The notes under the pieces were generated by a model, which was given only the letters and a program-made list of their open reading frames with translations, was not told where the DNA came from and searched no databases. A stretch of 64,000 nucleotides of DNA, taken from NCBI GenBank assembly GCA_044225205.1, contig JBGAIY010000001.1, positions 13,963 to 77,962 on the forward strand, given 5' to 3'. Shown here one piece after another: positions 49,281 through 59,147 of the stretch; the stretch's first letter is position 1; each line of letters opens with the position of its first letter. The position numbers and the translations under genes are program-made. Source of the stretch: JAEUJT01 sp044225205 (GTDB lineage Bacteria > Myxococcota > Myxococcia > Myxococcales > Myxococcaceae).

Positions 49281-52261
49281 GTGTTTGAATGCGCTCCCTT
49301 TTTCGGCCTGAGAACGCCTCTCCTGCCCTTCGACGAGTACGAAAAATGGGGAGGGGCCCCCAACGCCTTGCTTGAGTGGTTCAAGGCGCCGCGCTTTCGT
49401 TCTGCGCTGATCAGCGGTTCACCCGAGCTGAGCGCCCACTTGGCGAGTTTCGAGACAGCGAGCCCTGGCCACCAAGAGTCACTCTTGCGGTCGCTTGCTC
49501 GCTATTTCATTCGAGCGACTTCGCGGTGCACGCCGTTTGGGCTGTTGGCGTCACACTCGTTCGGGCGCATCGCCAACGACGGGCCGTCGAAGCTCGACCT
49601 TGGGTCGAGCCAGGCCCGGGGGCGCGCGCGCATCGACGCTGAGTTGCTGCGCCGGCTGGCCTATCGCCACGCCATTCGCTCGGCCACCTTGAAGTGGGTT
49701 TCGAACACCACGCTCTTCGCCCCGAGGCGGGCAGCCAGGCAACCGTCGAGCGGTCTGCGGCCATTGCCCGGGTGCTCGAAGCGGCGAGCGCCGGAGCGAC
49801 GACCGCTCAGCTGGTGCAAGTGGTCAGGGCCTTGCACTCCGACGTCGACGAAGAAGAAGCGGGGGGCTTCATCGCCCAACTGCAGCAGGAGCAGGTGCTC
49901 GTGCCGCTGTGGCTCCCGTTGACTGGGCCTGACACCCAGGCCGACTTGGCGCTCCATTTGCCCGAGGGGCCGGTTCGCGAATGTTTCGTCACGAGCCTTT
50001 CGACCCTGCGCTCGTTCGAGCGGGGCGAGGTTTCACTCGAGCGCGTGCTCGACCAACTCGAAGCGCTCGCGGAGTTGACCGGGCAGCCCATGCCGCGCGG
50101 CCAGCTCTTGCATGTCGACTCCAACCGCGTGGCGCCCGGGCTTCAGCTCCAGCGCCGCTACGTGCAGTCGTTGCTGCCGGCGGTCGAGGTGCTGCGGCGG
50201 CTGGGTCGCCCCCCGGCAAACCCGCTGCTCGAGCAGTTCTGCAAACGTTTTCAGGCTCGCTACGACGACGCGGTCGTGCCACTGCTCGAGGCGCTCGACG
50301 AAGAGACGGGCATTGGCCTTCGGCTGGGCCTGGCCAATTCGTCTGAACCGCTCCTGCAAAAGTTGCCGCTCGTGCCACCCGAGCGCCCTGACACCTGGTC
50401 AGACAAAGAGGGCTACTTGCTGCGCCGTCTCGAAGGCGTTTGGCGAAGTGGCGCGACGACCCTCGACTTGACCGAAGCCGACGTGCGCGCCCTCGAAAAC
50501 CCCCAGGCGCCGCCGATGCCCGGTGACTTTGCATTGATGGTCGAGCTCTACGCGGAGTCGGCCGAAGCGGTTGACGCCGGTCGCGGCGAAACGGTGCTGC
50601 GCTTGGTGGCCTTCGCTGGCGCGAGTGGGCTGCTCGGCCGCTTCGCGACTGATCAACCCGACCTCGAAGCGCAGCTCAAAGAATTCGTGTGCGCGCCGGG
50701 TGACGACCCGCTGTTCGTCGAACTCGTCTCTGACCCACAGTCGCGCGCCACGAACATCGCCCGTCGCCCCGTGCTCTTCGAGCCCGAATTGGTGTTCATG
50801 GGTATCGGCGGCACGGCCCCAGAAAGGTGGCTGACCGCCGAAGACCTGTTGGTCTCGGTGGTCGGCGACCGAATTCACCTGTGGTCGAAAAAGCTGGGCC
50901 GCCGGGTGGTGCCGCGCATCAGCTGCGCTCACAACTTCTTCGTCGACGGCACGCCGGTGTACCGCTTCTTGGGCCTGCTGCAGCACCAAGAATACCCCGG
51001 GGGTCTCTCGTTCGCCTGGGGCCCGCTGTCGAACGCCGAATTTCTGCCTCGGGTTCGGCTGGGCCGTGTCGTGTTGGCCCCCGCCCGGTGGCGGGTCTCC
51101 AAGGCCGAACGGGCGGGCTGGGGAAGCCCTGCCGACGTACGGGCAACCGCCAAGCGGCTCGGTTGGCCGAGGTGGGTTCGCTTTGGCGAAAGCGACCTGC
51201 AGACCTTGGTCGACCTGCAAAACCCGACCGCGGTCGGCTTGCTCGTCGACGAGGCCTCGCGCGACGGTGATCTCGAAGTGACCGAGGCGTTTCCGGTCGG
51301 GGCGGCCCATGCGACGACCGACGACGGCCGACCCCTCGCGAACGAATTCGTGTTGCCATTTCGCGCCGCGAAAAAGAAGCCCGCGGTGCTCTCGGGCGCG
51401 AAAGCGTCTGACCTGGCGTCTCGGCGGCACGGGCCAGGCGGGCGCTGGCTCTACGCGAAACTCTACGGAGGCCCGTTGACGCTCGACGGCCTGGTGCTCG
51501 ATGGCTCTCTGACGAAGTGGGTCGCCCTCGAGGGCGTCGAACGCTGGTTTTTCGTGCGCTACGATGACGGCGAGCCTCACCTGCGCTTGCGCCTGTCGGG
51601 CGCTCCGGGGGTTCTGGGTGCTGCCCGCGAAGCCCTCGAGCGCGACACCGAGCCGCTCTTGGCCAAAGGGCTGTTGCATCGAATGCAGTTCGACACCTAC
51701 GTGCAAGAGGTCGAGCGGTACGGCGGGCCCGGCTTCGTCGAACACGCCGAACGCGCCTTTCACGCCGACAGTCAGGCGGTACTTCGCTTGTTGGCCGACG
51801 GAGGTGGCCCCCTGCCGCGGTGGCAATTGGCGTTGCTGAGCATTGGTGACCTGGCGTGCCAGTGGGTACCCGACGTCGACGCCGCCGCGCTGTTGTTCAA
51901 GCGGCTCGCCGCACAATTCGCCGCTGAACTCTTGGTCGATGCCGGCCGCTTTCAAGACGGGCTGAGTCAGCGCTTTCGTGAACACCGCGCCGAGCTCGAG
52001 GCGCTCTTGTTCAAAGACCACCCGCTCGCGGCGTCGGCCCGGGTCATCTTCGCTGAACGAACACAGGCCCTGCGCCCGGTCATTGAGGCGTGGCCAGCCG
52101 AGGGCACGGCCGCACAACGTGAAGCCCTGGTCGACGGTTTGATTCACATGACCGCGAACCGTGTGCTTCGGGCAGATCAGCGGGCCCAAGAGGCGATTCT
52201 TTACGACATGGCCGCGCGGCTGTTTCGAACGCAAGCAGCGAAAGCGCGAGGCACCCCGTGA
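49281..52261 (+). CDS. Class I lanthipeptide dehydratase (LanB), frame interrupted
   Basis: About 990 residues from GTG 49281 (FECAPFFGLRTPLLPFDEY, then SRCTPFGLLASHSFGRI in the N-terminal glutamylation domain). The frame changes near 49715-49725: TLKWVSNTTLFAP in one frame is followed by EAGSQATVERSAAIARVLEA in another, and 25-30 residues usual at this point are missing, so either the gene is damaged or the assembly lost about 80 bases. The C-terminal SpaB_C elimination domain is intact (WLYAKLYGGPLTLD, ERWFFVRYDDGEPHLRLRLS, FDTYVQEVERYGGPGF). LanB enzymes add glutamate from Glu-tRNA to Ser/Thr and eliminate it to give dehydroalanine or dehydrobutyrine. No lanC is present. Its stop overlaps the next start as GTGA. 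Confidence 0.88.
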
Positions 52262-53205
52262 GTTCGACCGCGCAGACCCTGTTTCGCAAAGAGGCCATTG
52301 ACCGACACGCCAACCCTTCGGTCGAAGGGGTGCTGCTGCGGCTCGAGCCCCGCTGGCAGCGGTGGCTGTATTGGGTGGTGACGGCCCTGTTTGTCGTGGC
52401 CGCCGTGTTCATGAGCGTCATTCAGGTGAGCGAATTCGAAGAGGGCCAGGCCTTCGTCGAGCTGAGCACCTCTGACGTCGTGGCGACGGTGAGTGGGCGG
52501 GTGGGGCGGCCGGTGGTGGCCGCCGGTCAACCGGTGCACGAGGGTGACGTCATCGCCGTGCTCAACGCCAGCAGCGAATTGGGTGAACGAGAGAACCTCG
52601 AAGAGGCCTTTCGCCGACAGCTGTTGCAGTCGCTCGCCAGCCCATTTGATTCGACCATTCGCCAGAACCTCGCGAGCCTGCGGGTCGACCTCGAGCGCAC
52701 GCAACTGCGGCTCGGCGAGCGGTACCTCCGCAGCCCGTTCGACGGCGTGTTGCTCGAGTGGCGCGTCAAAGAGGGCGACTTTCTCAACCCGGGCCAAATC
52801 GTGGCGACCGTTCAACGTGAGGGCGCCCAGCCACGGGTCGTGGTGGTGTTGCCGGGCCGAAGTCGGCCGTTCATTCAGAAAGACCAGCGCGTGCGGCTCG
52901 AACTCGACGGCTTTCCGTACGAATACCATTGGCTGACGGCGCACGAAGTCAGTGAAGAATTGCTCGGGCCGTCAGAACTGCGACGGGCCATTGGCACGAC
53001 CCTGGGCGAGACGGCCACACGAACGACGGGGCCGGTCATCGTGGTGAGTGCACTGCTCGACGGCACGACCTTCGTTTCGAAGGGCAAGACATACCACTAT
53101 TTTCGGGGCATGCCCGGCACGGCCCGGGTGCAGACCCGGCAGCGGTCGGGGTGGCTGACCATTTTTCCCATTCTCGAATTGGCGCTTCCTCCCTATGGGT
53201 TCTGA
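52258..53205 (+). CDS. HlyD-family adaptor of the RiPP exporter
   Basis: 315 residues from a GTG that overlaps the lanB stop. One membrane segment at about residues 37-57 (RWLYWVVTALFVVAAVFMSV), a lipoyl half (VVATVSGRVGRPVVAAGQPV then HEGDVIAVLNA), a short ~60-residue helical hairpin, and the second lipoyl half (YLRSPFDGVLLEWRVKEGDF), followed by beta-barrel strands. It should pair with the PCAT exporter encoded 11 bases before its own stop. The hairpin is shorter than in typical HlyD, so it may contact a small outer-membrane partner, or none. Confidence 0.82.
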   Translation: MSSTAQTLFRKEAIDRHANPSVEGVLLRLEPRWQRWLYWVVTALFVVAAVFMSVIQVSEFEEGQAFVELSTSDVVATVSGRVGRPVVAAGQPVHEGDVIAVLNASSELGERENLEEAFRRQLLQSLASPFDSTIRQNLASLRVDLERTQLRLGERYLRSPFDGVLLEWRVKEGDFLNPGQIVATVQREGAQPRVVVVLPGRSRPFIQKDQRVRLELDGFPYEYHWLTAHEVSEELLGPSELRRAIGTTLGETATRTTGPVIVVSALLDGTTFVSKGKTYHYFRGMPGTARVQTRQRSGWLTIFPILELALPPYGF

Positions 53206-55435
53206 ATCGACCGAAGTGCCACAAGACGAAACGTGGCTCGATCGCTTTCCCGGGCTGCGTGACATTGGCCGTCGCCTCACCGAGCACCGAATACCGTACG
53301 TCGCTCAGGTCGCGAGCTCAGACTGCGGCGCCGCGTGTCTGGCCATGGTGTTGGGGCTCTACGGGCGCCCCACCCGACTCGACGAATTGCACGCGGCCAT
53401 GGGGATGACGTCGCTCGGCATCAACGCGCTCGAAATTCTCGACGCCGGCAGCCGCTTTGGCTTGGTCGCGCGGGCCGCGAAGGTCGAACTCGACCAGCTG
53501 CCCATTTTGACCCGCGGTTCGATTCTGCATTGGGAATTTCGGCATTTCGTGGTCTTCGACCGCGTCAGTCGCACGGGAGTTCGAATCGTCGACCCGAACG
53601 TCGGGCCACGCGAAGTCTCGCACGAGCAGTTTGCCCGTTCGTTCACGGGCGTGGCGTTGATGTTTGAGCCCGGTGAAGACTTCGAGCGCGTCACCAAGCC
53701 GAATCGCTCGACCCGGTACCTCAAGGCCATTTTGGCCTACAAGCCCCTGTTGGCGCGCGTGCTGTGGGCCTCGCTGATGTTGCAGGTGTTCGCACTGGCG
53801 TTGCCGTCGCTCATCGGCGTGGTGGTCGAGCGAATCGTGCCCACGGCCGACCGGTCGCTGCTGTGGGTGTTCACCGTCGGCTCGGCCATCATCATGTTGT
53901 TTCAGTTTTTCGTGTCGTACGTTCGCATGCAGCTGCTCAATCAGTTGCGCGTGATGCTCGACGCGAGCCTCGCCTCGCGGTTTCTCGACCACCTGATGCG
54001 GCTGCCGTTCTCGTTCTTTCAGGCCCGAGCCGCGGGAGACCTCATGACCCGGCTCGACAGCATCAGCCAGGTTCGAGAGCTGCTGACCAACGGCGTGTTG
54101 ACCGCGGTGCTCGACGGCACGCTCGTGCTGGTCTTCTTGGTGCTGATTTTGCTGGCGAGCCCGACCTTGGCGTCGGTGGCCGTGGCTTTGGCGGCGGTGC
54201 AGGGCTTGGTGTTTTGGGCCTCCCGAAAGCAGCAAGCCGACTACATGGCGCGCGAACTCGAGGTCGTCGTTCGGTCGCGCAGCTACGAACTTGAGCTCTT
54301 CACCGGAGTGCAGACCCTCAAGGGCATGGGCATCGAAGACCGGGCCTTGCAGCACTGGTCGGGCCTGTATGCCGACGTGCTCAATGTGACGTTGAACCGC
54401 GGCAACCTCTCGTCGATGACCGAATCGCTGGGTCAAACCTTGCGACTGGCCTCGCCTTTGGTCGTCTTGCTGCTGGGCGCGTCGATGGTGCTCGACGGTC
54501 AAATGTCGCTGGGGCGAATGCTGGCGCTCAACGCACTGGCGGTCGGGTTCTTGACTCCCATCGCCAACCTCGTCGCGACCGCTTTGCAGGTTCAACAAGT
54601 CGGCTCATTTCTCACTCGAATCGACGACGTGCTCGACGCCGAGCCCGAGCAAAAAGTGGGCGACTACCGGCCGCTCTCAAGGCTCACCGGCAAAATTTCG
54701 GTCGAGAACGTGTCGTTTCGGTTTGGCCCCAACCTGCCGTTGGTGGTCGACGGCGTCTCGCTCGACATCGAGCCGGGTCAATTCGTCGCCATCGTCGGGC
54801 CGTCGGGAGCCGGCAAGTCGACGCTCGCCCACCTGTTGCTCGGGCTGTACGTGCCGAGCGCCGGTGAAATTCGGTACGACGACGCGCCCATCAGCGAGCT
54901 GTTCTTGCGCGACTTGCGGCGGCAGTTGGGTGTCGTTTTGCAAACCCCGGCGCTCTTTCGGGGCGACATTCGCCGAAACATTGCCCTCAGCGACCCCATG
55001 ATGCCCCTCGAGCGCGTCATCGAAGCGGCGAAGCGAGCGTGCGTTCATGATGAAATTGACGCGCTGCCCATGAAGTACGAGACGGTGCTCAGTGAAATGG
55101 GGGCGAGCCTGTCAGGCGGTCAGCGGCAGCGCTTGTCGATTGCGCGCGCGCTCGCCGCTCACCCGGCCATCTTGTTTCTCGATGAGGCCACGAACGCTCT
55201 CGATTCTCGCACCGAGCGCAAAGTTCAAGAACAAATCGAGCAGCTCCGCTGCACCCGAGTCGTCATCGCACACCGGCTCAGCACGGTGAGCCGGGCCGAC
55301 CGCATCGTCGTGATGGACAAAGGCCACATCGTCGAAACGGGCACCCATGACGAACTGGTGGCGGCGAAAGGCATGTACGCGGCGCTGGTCGAAATGCAGA
55401 AGCTCCAGAGCGACGAACACGAGGTGGCGCCTTGA
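53195..55435 (+). CDS. C39-peptidase ABC transporter (PCAT) that cleaves and exports the RiPP
   Basis: 746 residues, full length for the family. N-terminal C39 protease: Gln38, catalytic Cys44 in QVASSDCGAACLAM, His117 in WEFRHFVVFD, Asp133 in IVDPNVG. A six-helix membrane domain follows (about 170-450), then the ABC domain with Walker A GPSGAGKST near 533, signature LSGGQRQRLSIARAL, Walker B ILFLDEAT and HRLSTVSRADRI. PCATs cut after GG and export the product in one machine; the precursor GVVGG end fits. The start overlaps the HlyD gene end by 11 bases and the stop overlaps the next start. Confidence 0.92.
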   Translation: MGSESTEVPQDETWLDRFPGLRDIGRRLTEHRIPYVAQVASSDCGAACLAMVLGLYGRPTRLDELHAAMGMTSLGINALEILDAGSRFGLVARAAKVELDQLPILTRGSILHWEFRHFVVFDRVSRTGVRIVDPNVGPREVSHEQFARSFTGVALMFEPGEDFERVTKPNRSTRYLKAILAYKPLLARVLWASLMLQVFALALPSLIGVVVERIVPTADRSLLWVFTVGSAIIMLFQFFVSYVRMQLLNQLRVMLDASLASRFLDHLMRLPFSFFQARAAGDLMTRLDSISQVRELLTNGVLTAVLDGTLVLVFLVLILLASPTLASVAVALAAVQGLVFWASRKQQADYMARELEVVVRSRSYELELFTGVQTLKGMGIEDRALQHWSGLYADVLNVTLNRGNLSSMTESLGQTLRLASPLVVLLLGASMVLDGQMSLGRMLALNALAVGFLTPIANLVATALQVQQVGSFLTRIDDVLDAEPEQKVGDYRPLSRLTGKISVENVSFRFGPNLPLVVDGVSLDIEPGQFVAIVGPSGAGKSTLAHLLLGLYVPSAGEIRYDDAPISELFLRDLRRQLGVVLQTPALFRGDIRRNIALSDPMMPLERVIEAAKRACVHDEIDALPMKYETVLSEMGASLSGGQRQRLSIARALAAHPAILFLDEATNALDSRTERKVQEQIEQLRCTRVVIAHRLSTVSRADRIVVMDKGHIVETGTHDELVAAKGMYAALVEMQKLQSDEHEVAP

Positions 55436-56754
55436 CCGACTGGGCAGTCGATTTTGCTTCTTTGCCGCGGCTCTTTGGGCTGCCGTTCGCCGAGCTGCTG
55501 CGTGACATGGTCGACGCCAAGCTCGACCCCGACACCTGCGCCGCGCTCTTTCACCGGGTCAACGGTACCCTCGAACGGCCGGTTCTTCGGCCCGAGGCGT
55601 GCCACGACGGCGGCCGAATGGTGACCGACGACGTGCTGTACCCAACGAGAGGCCCTTACGCGTTCGCCCATGAATGCGACGGCCGGCAAACCGCGTTCGC
55701 CGTCGACGAAGGCGACGTGCCCCGGGTCGCCGAATTCTTTCGGTCGCTCGGGCGAGGTGAGCCCGCCACCGAACACCGTGACATCATCGACGACCCGACG
55801 TGGGAGACGCTCATCGCACAAGAACGGCGCGCCCCGGGGTGGCAGGCCGCCCACGCGCCGGGCATCTACCGCCGTGAACACGCGAGCCTTTTGATTCGCT
55901 CGCTGACGACCTCCGTGGTGATCGACCCCATCGCGCTCCAGCGGCGTTTTCCGTTCATGGCGGGTTGCCCGTGGCCCAGCCCCCAGGCGCCCGTCGACGC
56001 GGTGCTGTTGAGCCACGGTCACGACGACCACTGGCATCTGCCGTCGCTGTTGGCGGCCGCTCGAGACGAACAGACCCTCGTCGTTACCCCGCGCGTCGAA
56101 GCCGAGAGCTTGTTGACTTTTTGTCGGTTCGGGCCAGTTCTCGAGGCCTGCCACCAGCGGGTCGTGAGCCCAAGCTGGGGAGAGTCGCTGGTCGTGGGCG
56201 ACATCGAAATTCACGTGCTGCCGTTCTACGGTGAGCAACCAGCCCGGGCGGTCGCCGCCCCGCGTGGAGTGCGAAACCAGGGCAACTGCTATTGGCTCAA
56301 GACCCCTCAACTGTCATGTGCCGTACTCGTCGACTCGGGCGCCGACCCCGCGGGCGACATGGCCACGGTGCTCGCCGAAACCCGCGCCCGGCTCGGCCCG
56401 GTCGACGCCGTGCTCGCGTGCTTGCGTGAATTCGAGTCGCCGTTCTTTGGCGGGCTGAGCCACTACTGGGCCGCCTTGCAGTTCTCAGAACTGCGGCACC
56501 TCTTCGCCGAATACCGCGCCGGTTGCCTGCCCGCGACGACGGCCGGCGTGTCGGGTGCGGCACAGGCTTGCGCCGCGGCCGACGCGAAGTACTTTTTGCC
56601 GTACGCCAACGGGTTCGAAGGCGTGGGCCAGCCCATCAACGACATCGGCTGGGGCCTTGGAGAGCCCTCAGAACTCCGCCAAAGAGAGGCGCTCGCCGCC
56701 CGCGTCGCGTGCTCGGTGGTGCCTTGGGTTTGCGGAGACCGGTGGCCGGCCTGA
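55432..56754 (+). CDS. Metallo-beta-lactamase-fold enzyme of the RiPP operon
   Basis: 440 residues from a TTG start overlapping the PCAT stop (TTGA). Residues 1-135 are not recognised; from about 140 the protein is a metallo-beta-lactamase fold with AVLLSHGHDDHWHLPSLLAA (HxHxDH around 195-200), CAVLVDSGADPAGDM and AVLACLREFESPF. This form is close to UlaG/RomA-type hydrolases of small amides, lactones or lipids. In the context it may hydrolyse a bond in the modified peptide or act in self-protection; neither is known for this type. Last gene of the operon, convergent with the PilZ gene four bases on. Confidence 0.75.
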   Translation: MTDWAVDFASLPRLFGLPFAELLRDMVDAKLDPDTCAALFHRVNGTLERPVLRPEACHDGGRMVTDDVLYPTRGPYAFAHECDGRQTAFAVDEGDVPRVAEFFRSLGRGEPATEHRDIIDDPTWETLIAQERRAPGWQAAHAPGIYRREHASLLIRSLTTSVVIDPIALQRRFPFMAGCPWPSPQAPVDAVLLSHGHDDHWHLPSLLAAARDEQTLVVTPRVEAESLLTFCRFGPVLEACHQRVVSPSWGESLVVGDIEIHVLPFYGEQPARAVAAPRGVRNQGNCYWLKTPQLSCAVLVDSGADPAGDMATVLAETRARLGPVDAVLACLREFESPFFGGLSHYWAALQFSELRHLFAEYRAGCLPATTAGVSGAAQACAAADAKYFLPYANGFEGVGQPINDIGWGLGEPSELRQREALAARVACSVVPWVCGDRWPA

Positions 56755-56757
56755 CGC

Positions 56758-57180
56758 CTACTTCAAGAACCGGTGCAGCCGCCTCACCGAGGTGACCGCC
56801 GGCCGAATGAATTTGAGCCGGGCGCCGCCATTCGCGTCAAAAGCGCCCAGCACTTCGCCGGTGAACTCGAGGGGCTCGGTCGAGTCGTCGGCCAAAAACA
56901 CGCGCACCTTGAGCTTCGAGCCCTTTCTCGGAGTCGCTCCCGTGCTGATGGACAAGCCAAACGTCGACAAGTCGTGCGTGCGGTGCACCACCGTGCGGCC
57001 CGCTTCTTCGTCGTCGACCTCGAGCGTCAAAGTTACCGCCACCCGCGGCGTCGCCCGCCGTTCGCGAAACGAGCGGCGCTCATGCTCGGTCTTCTCGATG
57101 CCTTGAAAGAGGTCTTTCACCGAGTCTTGCCCGCGCCGGTCTGGCACCTCAGGCAACTTCGGCGTTAACAACGGAAGCAT
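56758..57180 (-). CDS. PilZ-domain protein
   Basis: 140 residues from ATG 57180 (MLPLLTPKLPEVPD). PilZ c-di-GMP-binding motif RRATPRVAV (RxxxR form) followed by DLSTFGLSIST (D/NxSxxG). A short N-terminal linker precedes the single domain; LGAFDANGGARLKFI is the conserved ending strand. Stand-alone PilZ proteins modulate motility or polysaccharide output in Myxococcota. Target unknown. Confidence 0.88.
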   Translation of the reverse strand: MLPLLTPKLPEVPDRRGQDSVKDLFQGIEKTEHERRSFRERRATPRVAVTLTLEVDDEEAGRTVVHRTHDLSTFGLSISTGATPRKGSKLKVRVFLADDSTEPLEFTGEVLGAFDANGGARLKFIRPAVTSVRRLHRFLK

Positions 57181-57293
57181 ACCGACATTGTCGCACACGT
57201 CAGTGATGGGTTGCTTTGTGCACGTAACATTTTGATTTTACTTTGCTTACCAGTGACTCCTGGCCTGGGCGACGAAAGCGAAAGCCGGCCGAC

Positions 57294-58382
57294 TCAGGGC
57301 GGAAACCCGTTCACCAACTCGAGTGGCTCGGCCGACCCGTCGTGTTGATCACCCAGCGAGTTGGTGCACAGCACCTCACCGGTGGCCTGTCGCGCGCACA
57401 GCCCCCAACCACCGAGTGCGAAGTCGACGACGTCGCGGGCCGCGAGCGTCTGCACGACGGGGGCGGTCATGGCGCTGAAGCAAACGAGCCGTCGGTTCTT
57501 GGTCAGCCCACAGAAATTCAGCCAGCCCGCCCAGAGCCCGGTGACTTCAACGCCCTCGACGGCAAAAGGCGGCTCGGGCGTCGTGACGGAGTTCCACAAC
57601 CCCCAGCACGAGACTCGGCCGGTCGCGTGAAGGGCGCACGCCGTTTCGGCGGGCATCGCCGAAGCGACGGCGACGGCCGGTGCGGAGAGGTTCACCCGTT
57701 TGGTGGCAAGCCAAGCGTCGAGCGACTCGCTCGGTCTCGCGCAGGCCACGTCGCCCGAGGGCGCCAAGACGCACGACGTTTGGTACCCCGGCGGAGCAAT
57801 GGTGAGCACTTCGCCATTCGACACGGCTTCGGTGTCGTAGACCCAAGGCAAATGGGCCTGATCGTAGCGGCCCCAGCACCAGGTTTGGCCGTCGACCAGG
57901 TCGGCGCAGGTGGTGACCTCGGTGACGCGCAATTGCCGCGCGGCCGCGGGGAGCTTCAACGCCGCGGGGGTCTCTCGAAAAGACTCGTGGGCTGCGCCTT
58001 CGAAGTGACCGTCGCCGAGCTGACCGAAGCGGTCGTCACCCCAGCACCACACCTCGCCCACCGTCGACAGCGCGCAAGCGTGGTACGAGCCCGTCACGAC
58101 TTGCGTCACCGGCGGCAGCCCGGCGACCTTGGTCGGGCGCACCTTGTCATTCGAGGCGGCCGTACCGAGCTGACCTCGAGCGTTGGCGCCCCAACACCAC
58201 AGCTCACCGCCGTCGCGAATGAGGCAGGCGCTCCCGAGTGAACGGGCCAGCCGCTGGCCGCAACGAGCGCCGTCGCACAGCGGTTCGACCCAGCCACTTG
58301 CCCCCGCATCGGCGGGCCCGGCGAACGGGGTGCGACCGCAGGCTCCCGCGAACAGCAGCATCGGCACGAGGGTCTTGCGCAT
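57294..58382 (-). CDS. RCC1-repeat lipoprotein
   Basis: 362 residues from ATG 58382 (MRKTLVPMLLFAGACGRTPF; lipobox AGAC). At least five RCC1-type blades with signatures such as CLIRDGGELWCWGANARGQL, HACALSTVGEVWCWGDDRFG, and QTWCWGRYDQAH; each carries paired Cys, as in secreted bacterial versions, and forms a seven-bladed propeller in the family. Such proteins are common on myxobacterial surfaces with no assigned function. The 3' end lies ~110 bases from the PilZ gene. Confidence 0.82.
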   Translation of the reverse strand: MRKTLVPMLLFAGACGRTPFAGPADAGASGWVEPLCDGARCGQRLARSLGSACLIRDGGELWCWGANARGQLGTAASNDKVRPTKVAGLPPVTQVVTGSYHACALSTVGEVWCWGDDRFGQLGDGHFEGAAHESFRETPAALKLPAAARQLRVTEVTTCADLVDGQTWCWGRYDQAHLPWVYDTEAVSNGEVLTIAPPGYQTSCVLAPSGDVACARPSESLDAWLATKRVNLSAPAVAVASAMPAETACALHATGRVSCWGLWNSVTTPEPPFAVEGVEVTGLWAGWLNFCGLTKNRRLVCFSAMTAPVVQTLAARDVVDFALGGWGLCARQATGEVLCTNSLGDQHDGSAEPLELVNGFPP

Positions 58383-58463
58383 GGGCGCTCCGAGCGGCGA
58401 GAAGGGCGACACCCTCGCACACCTGCGCCGCCGCCGAAAAGCCCCACGGTGCTTGGCGACTCG

Positions 58464-59147
58464 TCAAGAATCGTCTTCGGGCTCAATGTCCCAGTCCTGC
58501 ACTCCGCACAGTGGAAAGGGGTCACTGTAAGAGAAGTTTTCGCGCATGCCCCGGGTTCGGCCGAGCACGGTGACGTCGGCATCTCGTTGCATGATCATCA
58601 ACTTTTTCGCCATGTCTTGGGAGCGCTCAGACATCGCCTCGAACTTGGGTGAGCCATCGGGCAGATTGGCCATCAGCTCCTCGAGCCTCTCCCGGCGGGC
58701 GAGCAACGCGTCGTAGGCGGCGCTCACTCCTGCGGCCGCCCGGGTCTGCGCCGACAAGGCGTCGTTCATGGCTTCGAGCCGGTCGAGATAGGGGCCATCG
58801 CCGATGTGGTGGTCGACGTCGGCTGCATAGGAGAGCAACGTGTTGAAAGCGTTCTTCGCCGCCGAAGCCGCCGATGGTGCGGCGGCCTGAGCGGCTGGGC
58901 GCCCGGGCTCTGAAGCCTGAATCGGCGCAGGTCGGCTGTGCGCCCACCGCGTGTTGTTGAACGCTTCAAAATCGCTCTCGCAGACTTCGTTCACTTCGAT
59001 GCGACCTTGGTAGTTGTCGTACGCCCGAATCACGACGCACGGCTCAGGCGCAACCTTCTTTGGCTGCGAACGAGACACCGGTGTGTCGGCTGAACGGTCG
59101 AGCGCGCCCGCCGTACCCTTCGAGCTCCCGATCTTCGGAGACGACAT
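58464..59147 (-). CDS. Hypothetical protein, 227 residues
   Basis: Start at ATG 59147 (MSSPKIGSSKGTAGALDRSA), because GGGGAG lies eight bases before it; an ATG nine codons upstream is possible. Ser/Ala-rich first 100 residues, then a helical hairpin-like segment (SYAADVDHHIGDGPYLDRLE; RRERLEELMANLPDGSPKF) and an acidic C-terminus. No signal peptide. Lies immediately downstream of the RHS genes on the same strand, so it could be an immunity or chaperone protein, but nothing in the sequence shows it. Confidence 0.5.
   Translation of the reverse strand: MSSPKIGSSKGTAGALDRSADTPVSRSQPKKVAPEPCVVIRAYDNYQGRIEVNEVCESDFEAFNNTRWAHSRPAPIQASEPGRPAAQAAAPSAASAAKNAFNTLLSYAADVDHHIGDGPYLDRLEAMNDALSAQTRAAAGVSAAYDALLARRERLEELMANLPDGSPKFEAMSERSQDMAKKLMIMQRDADVTVLGRTRGMRENFSYSDPFPLCGVQDWDIEPEDDS

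Noticed and set aside
46868..56754. Search for a LanC cyclase or LanP protease in the RiPP locus
   Set aside because: No LanC zinc-site pattern (W-C-x-G...C-H-G) or subtilase triad is seen in any frame; leader removal is explained by the C39 domain.
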